Shown here: positions 16,270-25,138 of the stretch, piece after piece
Layout: every line of letters starts with the position of its first letter
How positions within the stretch are numbered: the first letter of the stretch is position 1
Assembly: GCA_026706385.1 (NCBI GenBank)
Contig: JAPOYV010000114.1
Location: 1-64,000, forward strand
Length of the DNA stretch: 64,000 nucleotides
Source of the DNA: Gammaproteobacteria bacterium
GTDB lineage: Bacteria; Pseudomonadota; Gammaproteobacteria; Pseudomonadales; Azotimanducaceae
Reading direction: 5' to 3'
Notes under the pieces: generated by a model
Databases searched by the model: none
What the model was told of the DNA's origin: nothing
The model's input: the letters and a program-made list of their open reading frames with translations, nothing else
Program-made: the position numbers and the translations under genes

Positions 16270-17619
16270 ATGCTGCTGACGTTGACGACGACGCATCGTC
16301 CAGCCACGGACCTTGGCTACCTGCTGCACAAGAACCCGGCCCGGGTCCAGACCTTCGACCTCGCCTTCGGCCAGGCGCACGTCTTCTACCCCGAGGCATC
16401 CGACCATCGCTGCACGGCAGCCCTCCTGCTTGACGTGGATCCGATCGCCCTGGTGCGTGGACGCGGCGCCCACTTGACGGACTACGTCAACGACCGACCG
16501 TACGCCGCCTCGTCGTTCCTGAGCGTGGCTATCGCGCGCGTTTTTGGCAGCGCGCTCGGCGGCCGCAGCACCGAGCGGCCCGAGCTTGTTGACGAGGCGC
16601 TGCCGCTCTCGGCAACCGTGGCGGCGTTGCCATGCGGCAACGAGGCGCGCGTGCGTGGGCTGTTCGAGCCGCTCGGCTACGAGGTGACGGTCCGGCCGGC
16701 GGATACGGCCACCACCGCGGGCCGCTATCGGGACGTCACGTTGACCGCGCCGATGCGGCTTCGCGAACTCCTGACGCATCTCTACGTGCTGATTCCGGTG
16801 CTCGACAACCGCAAGCACTACTGGGTGGACGACGCCGAGGTCGAGAAGCTCATCGCGCGTGGCAAGGGCTGGCTGGAAGCCCACCCCGAACGTGACTTCA
16901 TCGTGCGCCGCTATCTGAAGCACCAGCGTGGCTTGGCTGACGCGGCGATTGCGCGTTTGTCGGTGGACGAGGTGGCACCAGACGCCGAACCCGAAGATAG
17001 CGACGTCCCCGACGCACCACTCAACGAGGTCCGCATGGAGTCCGTCGTGCGCGCGCTCGAAGCGAGCGGTGCGGTGCGCGTGCTGGACTTGGGCTGCGGC
17101 GAAGGCCGGCTACTCAAGGCACTGCTCCGGGTGGGACAGTTCCACGAAATTATCGGCGTGGATGCTTCCGCTACGGCCCTGAAAAACGCCGAGCGCCGAC
17201 TGCGTCTCGATCGGTTGCCCGAGGTTAAGCGTCAGCGCGTCACCTTGATGCAAGGCGCTATGACCTATCGCGATGCCCGTTTGGCCGGCTACGACGCGGC
17301 CGCCGTCGTCGAAGTCGTGGAACACTTGGAGCCTGACCGGGTGCCGGCCTTCGAACGCGTGCTGTTCGAGTTCGCTCGACCGGGGACGGTGGTCGTGACC
17401 ACGCCGAACCGCGAGTACAACGCTAACTACCCGAATATTGCGGACGGGGCCCTGCGCCATCCGGACCACCGCTTCGAGTGGACGCGTGAAGAATTTGCCG
17501 CCTGGTCCGAACGGGTGGCCAAGGCGCACGGATACCGCGTGCAAGTCGAACCGGTGGGCGAAGTCGACGCACGCCTCGGCGCGCCCACGCAGATGGCGAT
17601 CTTCGAGCGATGCAACTAG
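16270..17619 (+). CDS. hen1: Bacterial Hen1: RNA 3'-terminal ribose 2'-O-methyltransferase
   Basis: Hen1 methylates the 2'-OH at the 3' end of cleaved RNA before Pnkp reseals it, making the repaired RNA resistant to re-cleavage. The 449-residue protein has the bacterial N-terminal half (residues 1 to about 240, start MLLTLTTTHRPATDLGYLLH) that activates the Pnkp ligase. The C-terminal methyltransferase has SAM motif LDLGCGEGRL, metal ligands in EVVEHLEPDR, and the HPDHRFEWTREEF signature. Full length for the family. It is separated from pnkp by 61 bases that hold two hairpins. Assignment is very secure; activity is inferred from intact motifs. Confidence 0.95.
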   Translation: MLLTLTTTHRPATDLGYLLHKNPARVQTFDLAFGQAHVFYPEASDHRCTAALLLDVDPIALVRGRGAHLTDYVNDRPYAASSFLSVAIARVFGSALGGRSTERPELVDEALPLSATVAALPCGNEARVRGLFEPLGYEVTVRPADTATTAGRYRDVTLTAPMRLRELLTHLYVLIPVLDNRKHYWVDDAEVEKLIARGKGWLEAHPERDFIVRRYLKHQRGLADAAIARLSVDEVAPDAEPEDSDVPDAPLNEVRMESVVRALEASGAVRVLDLGCGEGRLLKALLRVGQFHEIIGVDASATALKNAERRLRLDRLPEVKRQRVTLMQGAMTYRDARLAGYDAAAVVEVVEHLEPDRVPAFERVLFEFARPGTVVVTTPNREYNANYPNIADGALRHPDHRFEWTREEFAAWSERVAKAHGYRVQVEPVGEVDARLGAPTQMAIFERCN

Positions 17620-17664
17620 GCGCGTCCTTCGGACGCGATTGAGAAATGCTTGCGCTATTTCTCC
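17617..17664. repeat. TAG-associated double-hairpin element, copy 2, between hen1 and pnkp
   Basis: Starting at the hen1 TAG stop there are two hairpins: CGCGTCC-TTC-GGACGCG (17621-17637) and a perfect 7-bp stem GAGAAAT (17641-17647) with ATTTCTC (17657-17663). The order and sequence closely match the inverted copy downstream of thiO (27715-27762) and partly copy 1. It fills most of the hen1-pnkp spacer and could modulate expression of the downstream gene. No uridine run follows, so full termination is unlikely. Confidence 0.6.
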
Positions 17665-17680
17665 CACCGGAGTCAGAAAC

Positions 17681-20260
17681 ATGCCACCTGCCAGTCAACA
17701 TTCGGCGCTCTCAACGCAACTGGAGATCCCCGACTATTGCCTGGTCGTGCTCATCGGTGCCTCGGGGTCCGGCAAGTCCACCTTCGCGCACAAGCATTTT
17801 GCCGCCACCGAAGTGATCTCGTCCGACACCTGCCGGGGCCTAGTGAGCGACGACCCCACTGATCAAGCCGCAACCAAGGACGCCTTCGAGGTTCTGGAAT
17901 TCATCGCGAGGAAGCGGCTCGCCGCTAGGCGCCTGACCGTGATCGATGCCACCAGCGTCCGCCGCGAGGACCGCGCGCACCTCGTGCGCCTAGCCCGCGA
18001 GTTCCACGCCCTGGCCGTGGCCATCGTCTTCGATCTGCCCGAAGCCAAGTGCCATGCGCGCAATGCCGGGCGGCCGGATCGCGACTTCGGCCCCCACGTG
18101 GTGCGCAACCAGGTCCGGTCGCTGCGACGCTCCATCAAACGGCTTGGGCGGGAGGGATTTCGCTACCGGTACCGTTTCCAGTCCGGGGAGGAGGCGGATG
18201 CGGCGGTCATTGCCCGCCAGCCACTGTGGACCGACCGGCGCGCTGAAACCGGTCCGTTCGACATCATCGGCGACGTCCACGGTTGTTTCGATGAGCTCGT
18301 TCGCTTGCTGGGCGAGCTCGGGTATCGCATCCGCGAGAATGGTGACGGCTACGCCGTCTCGCACCCGGACGGCCGCCGAATCGTATTCCTCGGTGACCTG
18401 ATCGACCGCGGCCCGGGAATCGTCGATTGCCTGCGCTTGGCGATGGATGCCGTCGACCAAGGCGTCGCCCTCTGCGTCCCGGGCAACCACGAGGCGAAGC
18501 TCTTGCGCAAACTGCGCGGTCGGAACGTCCAGTTGACCCACGGCCTAGACGCGACCGTGGCGCAGATGGAGACGCAGCCGGGCGCATTCCACGAGCGCGT
18601 GGCGTCCTTCATCGACGGGCTTGTCAGCCACTACGTCCTCGATGGGGGAAAGCTCGTCGTCGCCCATGCCGGGATGCGAGCGGATCTGATGAACCGCTCG
18701 TCGGGCGCCGTGCGTGCGTTCGCGCTGTTCGGCGAGACCACGGGGGAGACCGACGAATTCGGGTTTCCCGTGCGCTACGACTGGGCCGCCGAATACCGCG
18801 GCGATGCGGCGGTCGTCTACGGCCATACGCCGGTGACCGAGGCGGCGTGGGTCAACCGGACGATCTGCGTCGATACGGGCTGCGTCTTCGGCGGGACCCT
18901 GACGGCGTTGCGCTATCCGGAACGCGAGCTCGTATCGGTCCCGGCCGCGCGGACCTACTACGAGCCGGTGGGGCCGAAGCCGGGCGACGACCGTCCGGGC
19001 AGTGACGATGCCGGTGTCCTAGACATGGACGACGTCCGCGGGAAGCGAGTTCTCACGACGCGTTGGCAGCGCAGCATCACCGTACGCGCGGAGAACGCGG
19101 CGGCGGCCTTGGAGGTGATGAGCCGGTTCGCGGTCGATCCGCGCTGGCTCATCTACCTGCCGCCGACGATGTCCCCATGCGCCACGAGCGATCGGGGCGG
19201 TCTTCTCGAGCATCCGGCCGAAGCGTTTCAGTACTACCGCGCCAACGGGGTGACCGAGGTCATCTGCGAGGAAAAGCACATGGGTTCGAGGGCAATTGCC
19301 GTGGTGTGTCGCGACGCGGACGCCGCGTCCAGCCGTTTCGGCGTGGCGGGAGGCCAGGCAGGAGTCATCTATACGCGGACGGGTAGGGCGTTCTTCTCCG
19401 CCCGCGGCCAGGACGGATTCGAATCGGCTCTCCTCGCGCGCTTGCGCGACGCCGCAGACCGTAGCGACCTTTGGCGCCGGTTCGAGACCGACTGGTTCTG
19501 CCTCGACTGTGAACTCATGCCGTGGTCGGCGAAGGCGGGCGACCTCGTCAAATCACACTACCAACCCGTCGCCGACGCGGCATCGATCGGCTTGACCGCC
19601 GCCACCGCAGCCCTTGACATGGCCACCGCGAGTGGCTTGGACAGCACCGCGCTGCTCGCGCGATTCGAGGCGCGCTCGGCCATGGCCCGGCACTATGCGC
19701 GGGCCTTTGGTCACTACAACTGGCCCGTGAAGTCGGTCGACGATCTGAAGCTCGCGCCCTTCCACCTGCTGGCGACGGAAGGCGTTGTCCACTTCGACAA
19801 GGACCACGGCTGGCATATGGACGAGCTTGCGCAGCTCTGCGGCGACGACCCGGTCTGTGCGGCGACGGCCTACCGGCGCGTTGAACTGTCGGACGAGTCG
19901 AGCTGCGCTGCGGCGGAGGCCTGGTGGGAGGAGCTGACCGCCAACGGGGGCGAAGGCATGGTGGTCAAGCCGTGGCAGTTCGTCGTGGCCGGGGACAAGG
20001 GCATCGTGCAGCCGGCGGTCAAGTGCCGTGGTGGGGAATACCTGCGGATCATCTACGGGCCGGAGTACACGGCCGAGGAACACCTGGCACGCCTCAAGCA
20101 GCGCAACCTCGGGGCCAAACGTTCCCTGGCACGACGCGAGTTCGCCCTTGGCCTCGAAGCGCTGGCGCGTTTCGTCGAGCGCGAACCCTTAAGGCGGGTC
20201 CACGAGTGCGTCTTCGGCGTGTTGGCGATGGAGTCCGAGCCGGTGGACCCTCGCCTGTGA
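17681..20260 (+). CDS. pnkp: Pnkp: polynucleotide kinase-phosphatase-ligase (RNA repair)
   Basis: This trifunctional enzyme heals and seals broken RNA. ATG 17681 gives 859 residues, the usual bacterial length. Three modules are seen in order: a 5'-kinase with P-loop GASGSGKST (residues 26-34); a binuclear 2',3'-phosphatase with GDVHGCFDE (about 195), GDLIDRGPG and PGNHEAK; and a C-terminal adenylyltransferase with nucleotidyl Lys in EEKHMGSRA (about K532) and the late motif VKCRGGEYLRIIYGPEY. Ligase activity of such proteins requires partner Hen1, encoded just upstream. No motif appears damaged. A strong hairpin terminator follows. Confidence 0.96.
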   Translation: MPPASQHSALSTQLEIPDYCLVVLIGASGSGKSTFAHKHFAATEVISSDTCRGLVSDDPTDQAATKDAFEVLEFIARKRLAARRLTVIDATSVRREDRAHLVRLAREFHALAVAIVFDLPEAKCHARNAGRPDRDFGPHVVRNQVRSLRRSIKRLGREGFRYRYRFQSGEEADAAVIARQPLWTDRRAETGPFDIIGDVHGCFDELVRLLGELGYRIRENGDGYAVSHPDGRRIVFLGDLIDRGPGIVDCLRLAMDAVDQGVALCVPGNHEAKLLRKLRGRNVQLTHGLDATVAQMETQPGAFHERVASFIDGLVSHYVLDGGKLVVAHAGMRADLMNRSSGAVRAFALFGETTGETDEFGFPVRYDWAAEYRGDAAVVYGHTPVTEAAWVNRTICVDTGCVFGGTLTALRYPERELVSVPAARTYYEPVGPKPGDDRPGSDDAGVLDMDDVRGKRVLTTRWQRSITVRAENAAAALEVMSRFAVDPRWLIYLPPTMSPCATSDRGGLLEHPAEAFQYYRANGVTEVICEEKHMGSRAIAVVCRDADAASSRFGVAGGQAGVIYTRTGRAFFSARGQDGFESALLARLRDAADRSDLWRRFETDWFCLDCELMPWSAKAGDLVKSHYQPVADAASIGLTAATAALDMATASGLDSTALLARFEARSAMARHYARAFGHYNWPVKSVDDLKLAPFHLLATEGVVHFDKDHGWHMDELAQLCGDDPVCAATAYRRVELSDESSCAAAEAWWEELTANGGEGMVVKPWQFVVAGDKGIVQPAVKCRGGEYLRIIYGPEYTAEEHLARLKQRNLGAKRSLARREFALGLEALARFVEREPLRRVHECVFGVLAMESEPVDPRL

Positions 20261-20292
20261 TGCAGCCGGGACGTCCGGGTGCCCGGGTCAAG

Positions 20293-20322
20293 CCGGGTTC
20301 GCCACCACAGCGGCGAACCCGG
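20293..20322 (+). terminator. Intrinsic-type terminator after pnkp
   Basis: A perfect 11-bp inverted repeat (CCGGGTTCGCC at 20293-20303, GGCGAACCCGG at 20312-20322) with an 8-base loop is followed by TTGTT. It lies 33 bases after the pnkp stop and would end the hen1-pnkp transcript. It may also act on the opposite strand, where the decayed receptor gene ends at 20340. Confidence 0.75.
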
Positions 20323-20339
20323 TTGTTAAAGGACCGGGA

Positions 20340-20876
20340 CTACATGCCTACCGACACGCTCAGGGCGAGCGTGCGGGGCCGCAAGATGGCGTAGTAGGCG
20401 ACGAACTGGTCGCGCCAGTCCCTGATGTCCGGGCGCGATGGCCAACCCGGATGGTTCGGCGTCTGCCAGACGATCGCCCGGTCGTCGAACACGTCGGCGT
20501 AGATACCCATCGCCTCGATACCAATGACCTCCGACTCCCCGATGTTGATCAGCGAACGCCCCGACTGTTGGTAGCGGCCTTGGGTCGCCGCGTAGTCGCG
20601 GAACGTCGGCGACTGCATGTCCGCCCAATCGATCCGGTAGATGCTGCCGTTTAACACCAGGCGGTCGTCCTGCCTCCAGGAACTGGCGCTTCGGGTCGTC
20701 CAGATCCAGGCGGTTGATCTGAACGGCGTGGATGTCGGTTTCCGACGACACGGCCCAAGTGCTCTGCGGGCGTCCGACGACCCGGGGTCGGGCTTGTTGC
20801 TGATGTAGCGCGCCGACGGCGACCTTGTCGGCAGCGTCGCGGCGTGCCGCGGTGACGGTCATCCTCGTCGGCGACC
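20340..20876 (-). pseudogene. Frameshifted remnant of a TonB-dependent receptor C-terminus
   Basis: The stretch 20340-20657 encodes an intact reading of a TonB-type beta-barrel end: DDRLVLNGSIYRIDWADMQ, a SLINIGESEVIGIEAMG strand pair, then YAILRPRTLALSVSVGM, which resembles the usual final strand (PRTxxLxxxYxF) but ends in Met. Upstream the homologous text jumps between frames: RYISNKPDPGSSDAR is in the same frame as the end, while WAVSSETDIHAVQINRLDLDDPKRQF is in another. At least two frameshifts are therefore needed, and the plug and most of the barrel are absent. A decayed gene is the simplest reading. Family assignment rests on C-terminal pattern only. Confidence 0.5.
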
Positions 20877-20891
20877 TGCTACGATCGGGGG

Positions 20892-21734
20892 ATGTCGACG
20901 CGCAGGCTGAGCTACCGGGTGCAAAGGGAGCACATGGGCGGCGGACCGGCCCGCCGCGATGTGACCGTATGCGCGACACCGGGAGAGTTGGCAGCGCTTG
21001 ATCGCGACGGGTTCCTCATCCGCGAGTCGGTGATCGAAGGCGACTGGCTGCTGGCCTTGAAGGCGGCGCTGGACCGTGTTGCCGAGACGGAACGCCACGT
21101 TCGACGACCTACGGTCGGCGACGATGACCTCCCCGCGCGTTCCTGGGGCGTCATCCTCCGCCACTTGCTGGACAAGGACGCCGTCTTCCACGACTTGCTC
21201 ACCTGGCCGCCGGCGCTGTCCGTTGCACGGGCGATGATGGGACCGTTGGTGCGCCTCCGGGGTCTGTCGGCGCGCATATCGTTTGCCGGCGCGGAAGCCC
21301 AGGACACGCCGTGGCACCAACACCTGCGCGTCGTCCCGAACCCGCTACCGCCGTGGTTTTCCCGACCGCACGCCATCGACTGCCTGATCTATCTCGACGA
21401 CCTGGACGACTCGACGGGCGTGCTCTCGCTGGTACCGGGTTCACACCACTGGCTTGATCGCGAGCCACCGCAGTTGCGCTACGCGCCGGTACCGGGCGAG
21501 CAGACGTTGCGGCTGGCGGCGGGCAGCATGGTGATCATTCACGCCAACCTGTGGCACCGGGCGCTACCGACCCGGGCGGGCCAACGCCGCGTGCTCATCC
21601 TCTCGTATACGCCGTGCTGGCTGCGCGAGTCCCCCCACGGCGGCCCGCCGCCCGCTGACGGCCTGACCGCGGACCTACTGGCCGACGGCGATCCGGAAAT
21701 ACGGGAGTTGCTGGGGCTCGAAGGCCACTCTTGA
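20892..21734 (+). CDS. PhyH-family oxygenase-like protein with HxH in place of HxD
   Basis: A 280-residue protein with PhyH architecture: LAALDRDGFLIRESVIEGDWL opening, LIYLDDLDDSTGVLSLVPGSHHW, and distal His in IIHANLWHRALPTRAGQRRVL with the 2-oxoglutarate Arg nearby. The first iron motif, normally WHxD, reads WHQH (His142, His144), so the carboxylate ligand is replaced by histidine. This may alter metal binding or mark a distinct subfamily. The start is ATG 20892; ATG 20934 (MGGGPARRD) is an alternative. It is divergent from the receptor remnant. Confidence 0.8.
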   Translation: MSTRRLSYRVQREHMGGGPARRDVTVCATPGELAALDRDGFLIRESVIEGDWLLALKAALDRVAETERHVRRPTVGDDDLPARSWGVILRHLLDKDAVFHDLLTWPPALSVARAMMGPLVRLRGLSARISFAGAEAQDTPWHQHLRVVPNPLPPWFSRPHAIDCLIYLDDLDDSTGVLSLVPGSHHWLDREPPQLRYAPVPGEQTLRLAAGSMVIIHANLWHRALPTRAGQRRVLILSYTPCWLRESPHGGPPPADGLTADLLADGDPEIRELLGLEGHS

Positions 21735-21767
21735 GGGAACCTGGGCGGGCCAGCGCAATCCGCGCCT

Positions 21768-22619
21768 TTATCCCATCAACGGCAGATTGGCGAAGAACCG
21801 GACCTCGACGCTGACGCGTTCCTGCGAGCCCTCCGAACCGGGGACGGGCACCGCCGTGTGCAGGGTCGGGCAGAACACTTCGCCGTCGGCCGGGTGCGAG
21901 TCGTAGGTGGTGAAGACCAGTGCCTCGTCGCGGGTCATCGCGGCGTAGTAGTACCAGCGCTGTGCGTCGTTGGGTTTGCAGTAGTGGGCGTTGAAGGGCC
22001 TCGGCTTGGCGTTGGGGTTGAGGTCGTACTCGAGGTCGTCCCGGTCGATTGAAGTGCGGTCGCATACCGCTAGGGGGAAGCGGGCCAACGGCTGCGGTGA
22101 CACCGACCGCCAGATGTTGATGCCGAGCACGCGCCGATCGGTCGGCATGCCCTGGATCTCGGTGAACTTTTCCGTGACCGTGGTGCGGTCCGCGCTCAAG
22201 GAATCCGCATAGTCGTTGTGAACGGCCGCTGCGCAGGGACCGTACTGAACGCCCCGGTCCCAGTAGTGCTCCTTGATCTGCTCGTTGCGGATGGTGTGAC
22301 TGCGCGTTGGCGGCACCACCGCGTCGGGCAGCAGTTTCTGGAGGAGGGAGCGCGACTCCTCGTAGTAGACGGCGGCAACCTCGTCGATGTCCGTCCAGTC
22401 CGTGACCGCCGAGGGCGCACGGACGAGCAGGAAGCCGCGCCCGTTCGCGAGGAGTTCCGCCGAGTCGATGGGTTCCGCCAGGACGCCGTGGAGTGTGCGC
22501 GCGTCGCGAATCGGTGTGGGCCTACCAAGCCGCGCGGCTGCAAAGGCCCTCCGCTGCCCCTCCGTGCCCTGGTGTTGGGACACGGGATTGGCGAAGTTCA
22601 GCTTGCCGACAAAGTCCAC
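21768..22619 (-). CDS. CmcJ/NvfI-family oxidoreductase
   Basis: A 283-residue enzyme of the family that includes cephamycin CmcJ and fungal NvfI. Recognisable blocks are AAAVHNDYADS (family AHVDY, probable metal ligands), LGINIWRSVSPQPLARFPLAVCD (family INVWRP...PLALCD), QRWYYYAAMTRDEALVFTTYDS and the distal CPTLHTAVPVPG. The substrate is unknown. The neighbouring PhyH gene converges on it with 33 bases between. The annotated ATG gives MDFVGKLNFANPVSQHQG, the usual start of the family. Confidence 0.8.
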   Translation of the reverse strand: MDFVGKLNFANPVSQHQGTEGQRRAFAAARLGRPTPIRDARTLHGVLAEPIDSAELLANGRGFLLVRAPSAVTDWTDIDEVAAVYYEESRSLLQKLLPDAVVPPTRSHTIRNEQIKEHYWDRGVQYGPCAAAVHNDYADSLSADRTTVTEKFTEIQGMPTDRRVLGINIWRSVSPQPLARFPLAVCDRTSIDRDDLEYDLNPNAKPRPFNAHYCKPNDAQRWYYYAAMTRDEALVFTTYDSHPADGEVFCPTLHTAVPVPGSEGSQERVSVEVRFFANLPLMG

Positions 22620-22627
22620 GTGAATCT

Positions 22628-22798
22628 CTACGGGCGAACAAGCGCCATGCTCTCAGATGGCGAAAAGCGAGTCCATGTCGATGTAAGCCGCTGGCCCAAG
22701 AGATCGAACCACGCGTCCTTCACCCGCCGGCCTAGCGCCTTGCGGATCAGTTCGGAGATGAACTGTCCGGCGGACTTGCGAGGCCGGTACACCGGCTA
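22628..22798 (-). pseudogene. Possible decayed VapB-type antitoxin fragment
   Basis: The gap between the CmcJ-like gene (starts 22619) and the methyltransferase (ends 22895) has no intact gene. One frame on the - strand reads VYRPRKSAGQFISELIRKAL followed by GRRVKDAWFDLL, which resembles the second helix and tail of ribbon-helix-helix antitoxins (RKSxGxVISELxRxAL...GFxxLP). No start codon precedes it: a TAG lies immediately upstream, and no PIN toxin follows. The match is short, so this is a weak call. Confidence 0.25.
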
Positions 22799-22894
22799 AG
22801 CCACAACCGTCTGCAACGCCACGAAACGCCGACAGTGCCCTCGGGCAACGACGGCGCGTCGTATAGCGCAATCAAGCTATTGGTCACGGGCTGC

Positions 22895-23968
22895 TCACGG
22901 TCTAATGTCGTAGAAACTATTGATCGCGTTACCGTATTCCAAGGTCTCGAAGCGCCTGAAACCGGCCTCGGCCGACATGCGCCGAGCGACCTCCTCGTTG
23001 AAACCGAGGGTTCCGAGGCCAGCGCCGTCGGGCGTGGACAGGCTCGCCGACATGCACACGGTCACCGAGAATCCGTAGAGCAGCGCCGCCATCGGGTGTT
23101 CGGCGAGATTCTGCTCGAAGGTCGGGAAGCTGCGGATATCGGCGCACAGCCACGCCCCATCGTCTTTCAACGCTCGGCGGATCGCACGCAGAAGCTCGGC
23201 CGGGTGGGTGGTGTCGTGGACCACGTCGAGCGTCGAGACGAGGTCGAACGTTGGCTGCGCCGGCAACGGCTCGTCGGCCGGGTCCACGACGCGCACGTTG
23301 GACAGACCCGCGCTGGCGACGTTCGCTGTCGCGCGTTCGATGGCGTGGCGCGAGGTGTCGTAGCCGGTGAACGAGGAGTTGGGAAACGCCTTTGCCATCG
23401 AGATCAGCGCAGTCCCGGAGCCGCAGCCGACATCGGCCGCCGCGGCACCGTCTGTAAGCTTGTCGACCACTCCGGGCAACTCCGGCAGCAGCTTGGGCAC
23501 AAGTTCCTCCCGCTGCATGTAGCCCGACATCCGCTCGATGCCGCACGCGCAAGCCGGACCGTGGTCGTCGTAGGAGAGGCCCAGCCCGGTGCGGAAAGCG
23601 TCCGGCAGCTTCGGGATGGCGGGGTAGGTAGCGGTGACAGCGCCGAAGCCGCTGGCGAAGAAGAACGGGTGGCCTTCCTCGGCGAGCACGATCCCGGCTT
23701 CAGGACTCAGGCCGAATCGCCCGTCGACGTAGTCGACTTGCCCGACGCAAGCTTGGTGACGCAGCCACTCGCGTAGCCAGCGTTCGTGCAAACCGGTGTG
23801 GTCGGCCAACTCTTCGCTGGTGGCCGGGCCGACCGCCTTTAAGGCCTTGTAAAGGCCAAGTTGGTCGCCGAGCGACGACAAGGCGCAATTGAAGCCGGCC
23901 GCCACCTGACCGCCGATGGTCTTGAGAAATGCCTCGAGCTTGTCGCGGTCTACTTCGGTCTCTGTCAT
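22895..23968 (-). CDS. Class I SAM-dependent methyltransferase with N-terminal winged helix
   Basis: A 357-residue protein like mycobacterial Rv2258c-type methyltransferases. Residues 1-100 form a winged-helix domain (LGLYKALKAVGPATSEELAD, LHERWLREWLRHQACVG). The catalytic domain has SAM motif I AAADVGCGSGTAL, the acidic loop GYDTSRHAIERA and the DLVSTLDVVHDTTHP motif. Such proteins methylate small molecules and often dimerise through the N-domain. The substrate is unknown. It ends close to the DUF3500 gene on the same strand (22 bases), so the two may share a transcript. Confidence 0.85.
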   Translation of the reverse strand: MTETEVDRDKLEAFLKTIGGQVAAGFNCALSSLGDQLGLYKALKAVGPATSEELADHTGLHERWLREWLRHQACVGQVDYVDGRFGLSPEAGIVLAEEGHPFFFASGFGAVTATYPAIPKLPDAFRTGLGLSYDDHGPACACGIERMSGYMQREELVPKLLPELPGVVDKLTDGAAAADVGCGSGTALISMAKAFPNSSFTGYDTSRHAIERATANVASAGLSNVRVVDPADEPLPAQPTFDLVSTLDVVHDTTHPAELLRAIRRALKDDGAWLCADIRSFPTFEQNLAEHPMAALLYGFSVTVCMSASLSTPDGAGLGTLGFNEEVARRMSAEAGFRRFETLEYGNAINSFYDIRP

Positions 23969-23990
23969 GTTTCCTTCCTAAGCGGTTGAT

Positions 23991-25025
23991 TCATTTGCTC
24001 GCAACGGCCCCGTGGTGGTGACGTAGGTGTGCGGCTAGAAGGCTTTGCCCGAAGTCGTCGCCGGGCCTGTGCCACACGGCGTGCACGTGGTCGCCGCCCG
24101 CGGTGTTGTCGATCTCGAGTAGCACGCCTTGGCCTTGGATCCTCATGTAAAAGGAGAACGGGGGATCTTCGCGTGCCACGAAGGCGAAGTGCAGGCCGTC
24201 GCGCGCCGCGTCGATCTCCGCGAGGCGTTCCGTGGCGATGGCCTCGTTCCAGAACGTCGCGAACTCGCGGAGCAGTGCGAGCAACTGCTCTTGCTGCGCC
24301 GCCGTCATGCGCGGGAAGGGCAGTCCGACCGGGGCGGGGCTGGTGAGCGTCGGCACCTGTCCGACCATGTGCCCCCGGCCGGTCTTGAACGGCAGCGTCG
24401 CCAGGTCGCGCTGATCGTCATCGAGGCTGGCGTAGAGTTCCCGGGCAAGCGCTTCCTCCTTGCCGAGTGCTGCGACGCCGGCGGACGGGAGTCCGGCCGG
24501 AACCTTGCGCGGCTGGGCACCGAGGAACAACGGCAGACTGGCTGCGGGCCTGTCCGGCACGGCCGTGATGTTGAGCGACAGGTGATGGCCTTCGTAGCGG
24601 TAGCCCCAAGGTGCGTCGGTGGCCGGTGTACCGAAGAACGCCCAGAGGTAGCGGCCTGGATCGCGGAAACCCTCGGGTCGGGACTGGCCGGCTTCCAACG
24701 CCCGAACATCGCGTTCCAGCAGACGGATCGCGCGGACCTTGGCGAAGCCGCGCGATGACAGTGTCAGGGCGAGCAGATCCTCCCCCGCCTGGTACTTGCC
24801 GCCTTCCAGACCACCGTGGCGCAGGCCATCGAGGTCGACCGGCGCGTAGTGGATGTCCAGTCGCTCGGGGTTGGCGAAGGGCCATGTGGCTTGCTCATGT
24901 TCATCGCCGCTCAAGGTTGCGAGAAAGCCTGCGGCGGCATCGCCGAGCGGGGTCTGCGCGGCTGCCGGGGCTGCAGCCGCGACGATTGTGGCGAACGCCA
25001 AAGCTGACGCGGTCGGTGGATGCAT
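23991..25025 (-). CDS. DUF3500 secreted protein
   Basis: A 344-residue exported protein: ATG 25025 gives the signal peptide MHPPTASALAFATIVAAAAP with cleavage after AAAQ/AQT. DUF3500 landmarks are present in order: TWPFANPERLDIHYAPVDLDGL, YQAGEDLLALTLSSRG, RDPGRYLWAFFGTP, WGYRYEGHHLSLN, and the C-terminal YMRIQGQGVLLEIDN then HVHAVWHRPGDDFG. The GHHLSLN and HxHxxxH motifs suggest metal binding, but no activity is established for the family. It precedes the methyltransferase on the - strand. Confidence 0.85.
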   Translation of the reverse strand: MHPPTASALAFATIVAAAAPAAAQTPLGDAAAGFLATLSGDEHEQATWPFANPERLDIHYAPVDLDGLRHGGLEGGKYQAGEDLLALTLSSRGFAKVRAIRLLERDVRALEAGQSRPEGFRDPGRYLWAFFGTPATDAPWGYRYEGHHLSLNITAVPDRPAASLPLFLGAQPRKVPAGLPSAGVAALGKEEALARELYASLDDDQRDLATLPFKTGRGHMVGQVPTLTSPAPVGLPFPRMTAAQQEQLLALLREFATFWNEAIATERLAEIDAARDGLHFAFVAREDPPFSFYMRIQGQGVLLEIDNTAGGDHVHAVWHRPGDDFGQSLLAAHLRHHHGAVASK

Positions 25026-25138
25026 GGCTTCTCCCGGTGGCTGCAACGGCCCTTTGCACCGGACCATAGCATTGGCGGATCGTGAAGCCACACGCGCGCG
25101 TGTTAGGCTCGCGCGCCGACACCCAAGGAGACGCTTCC

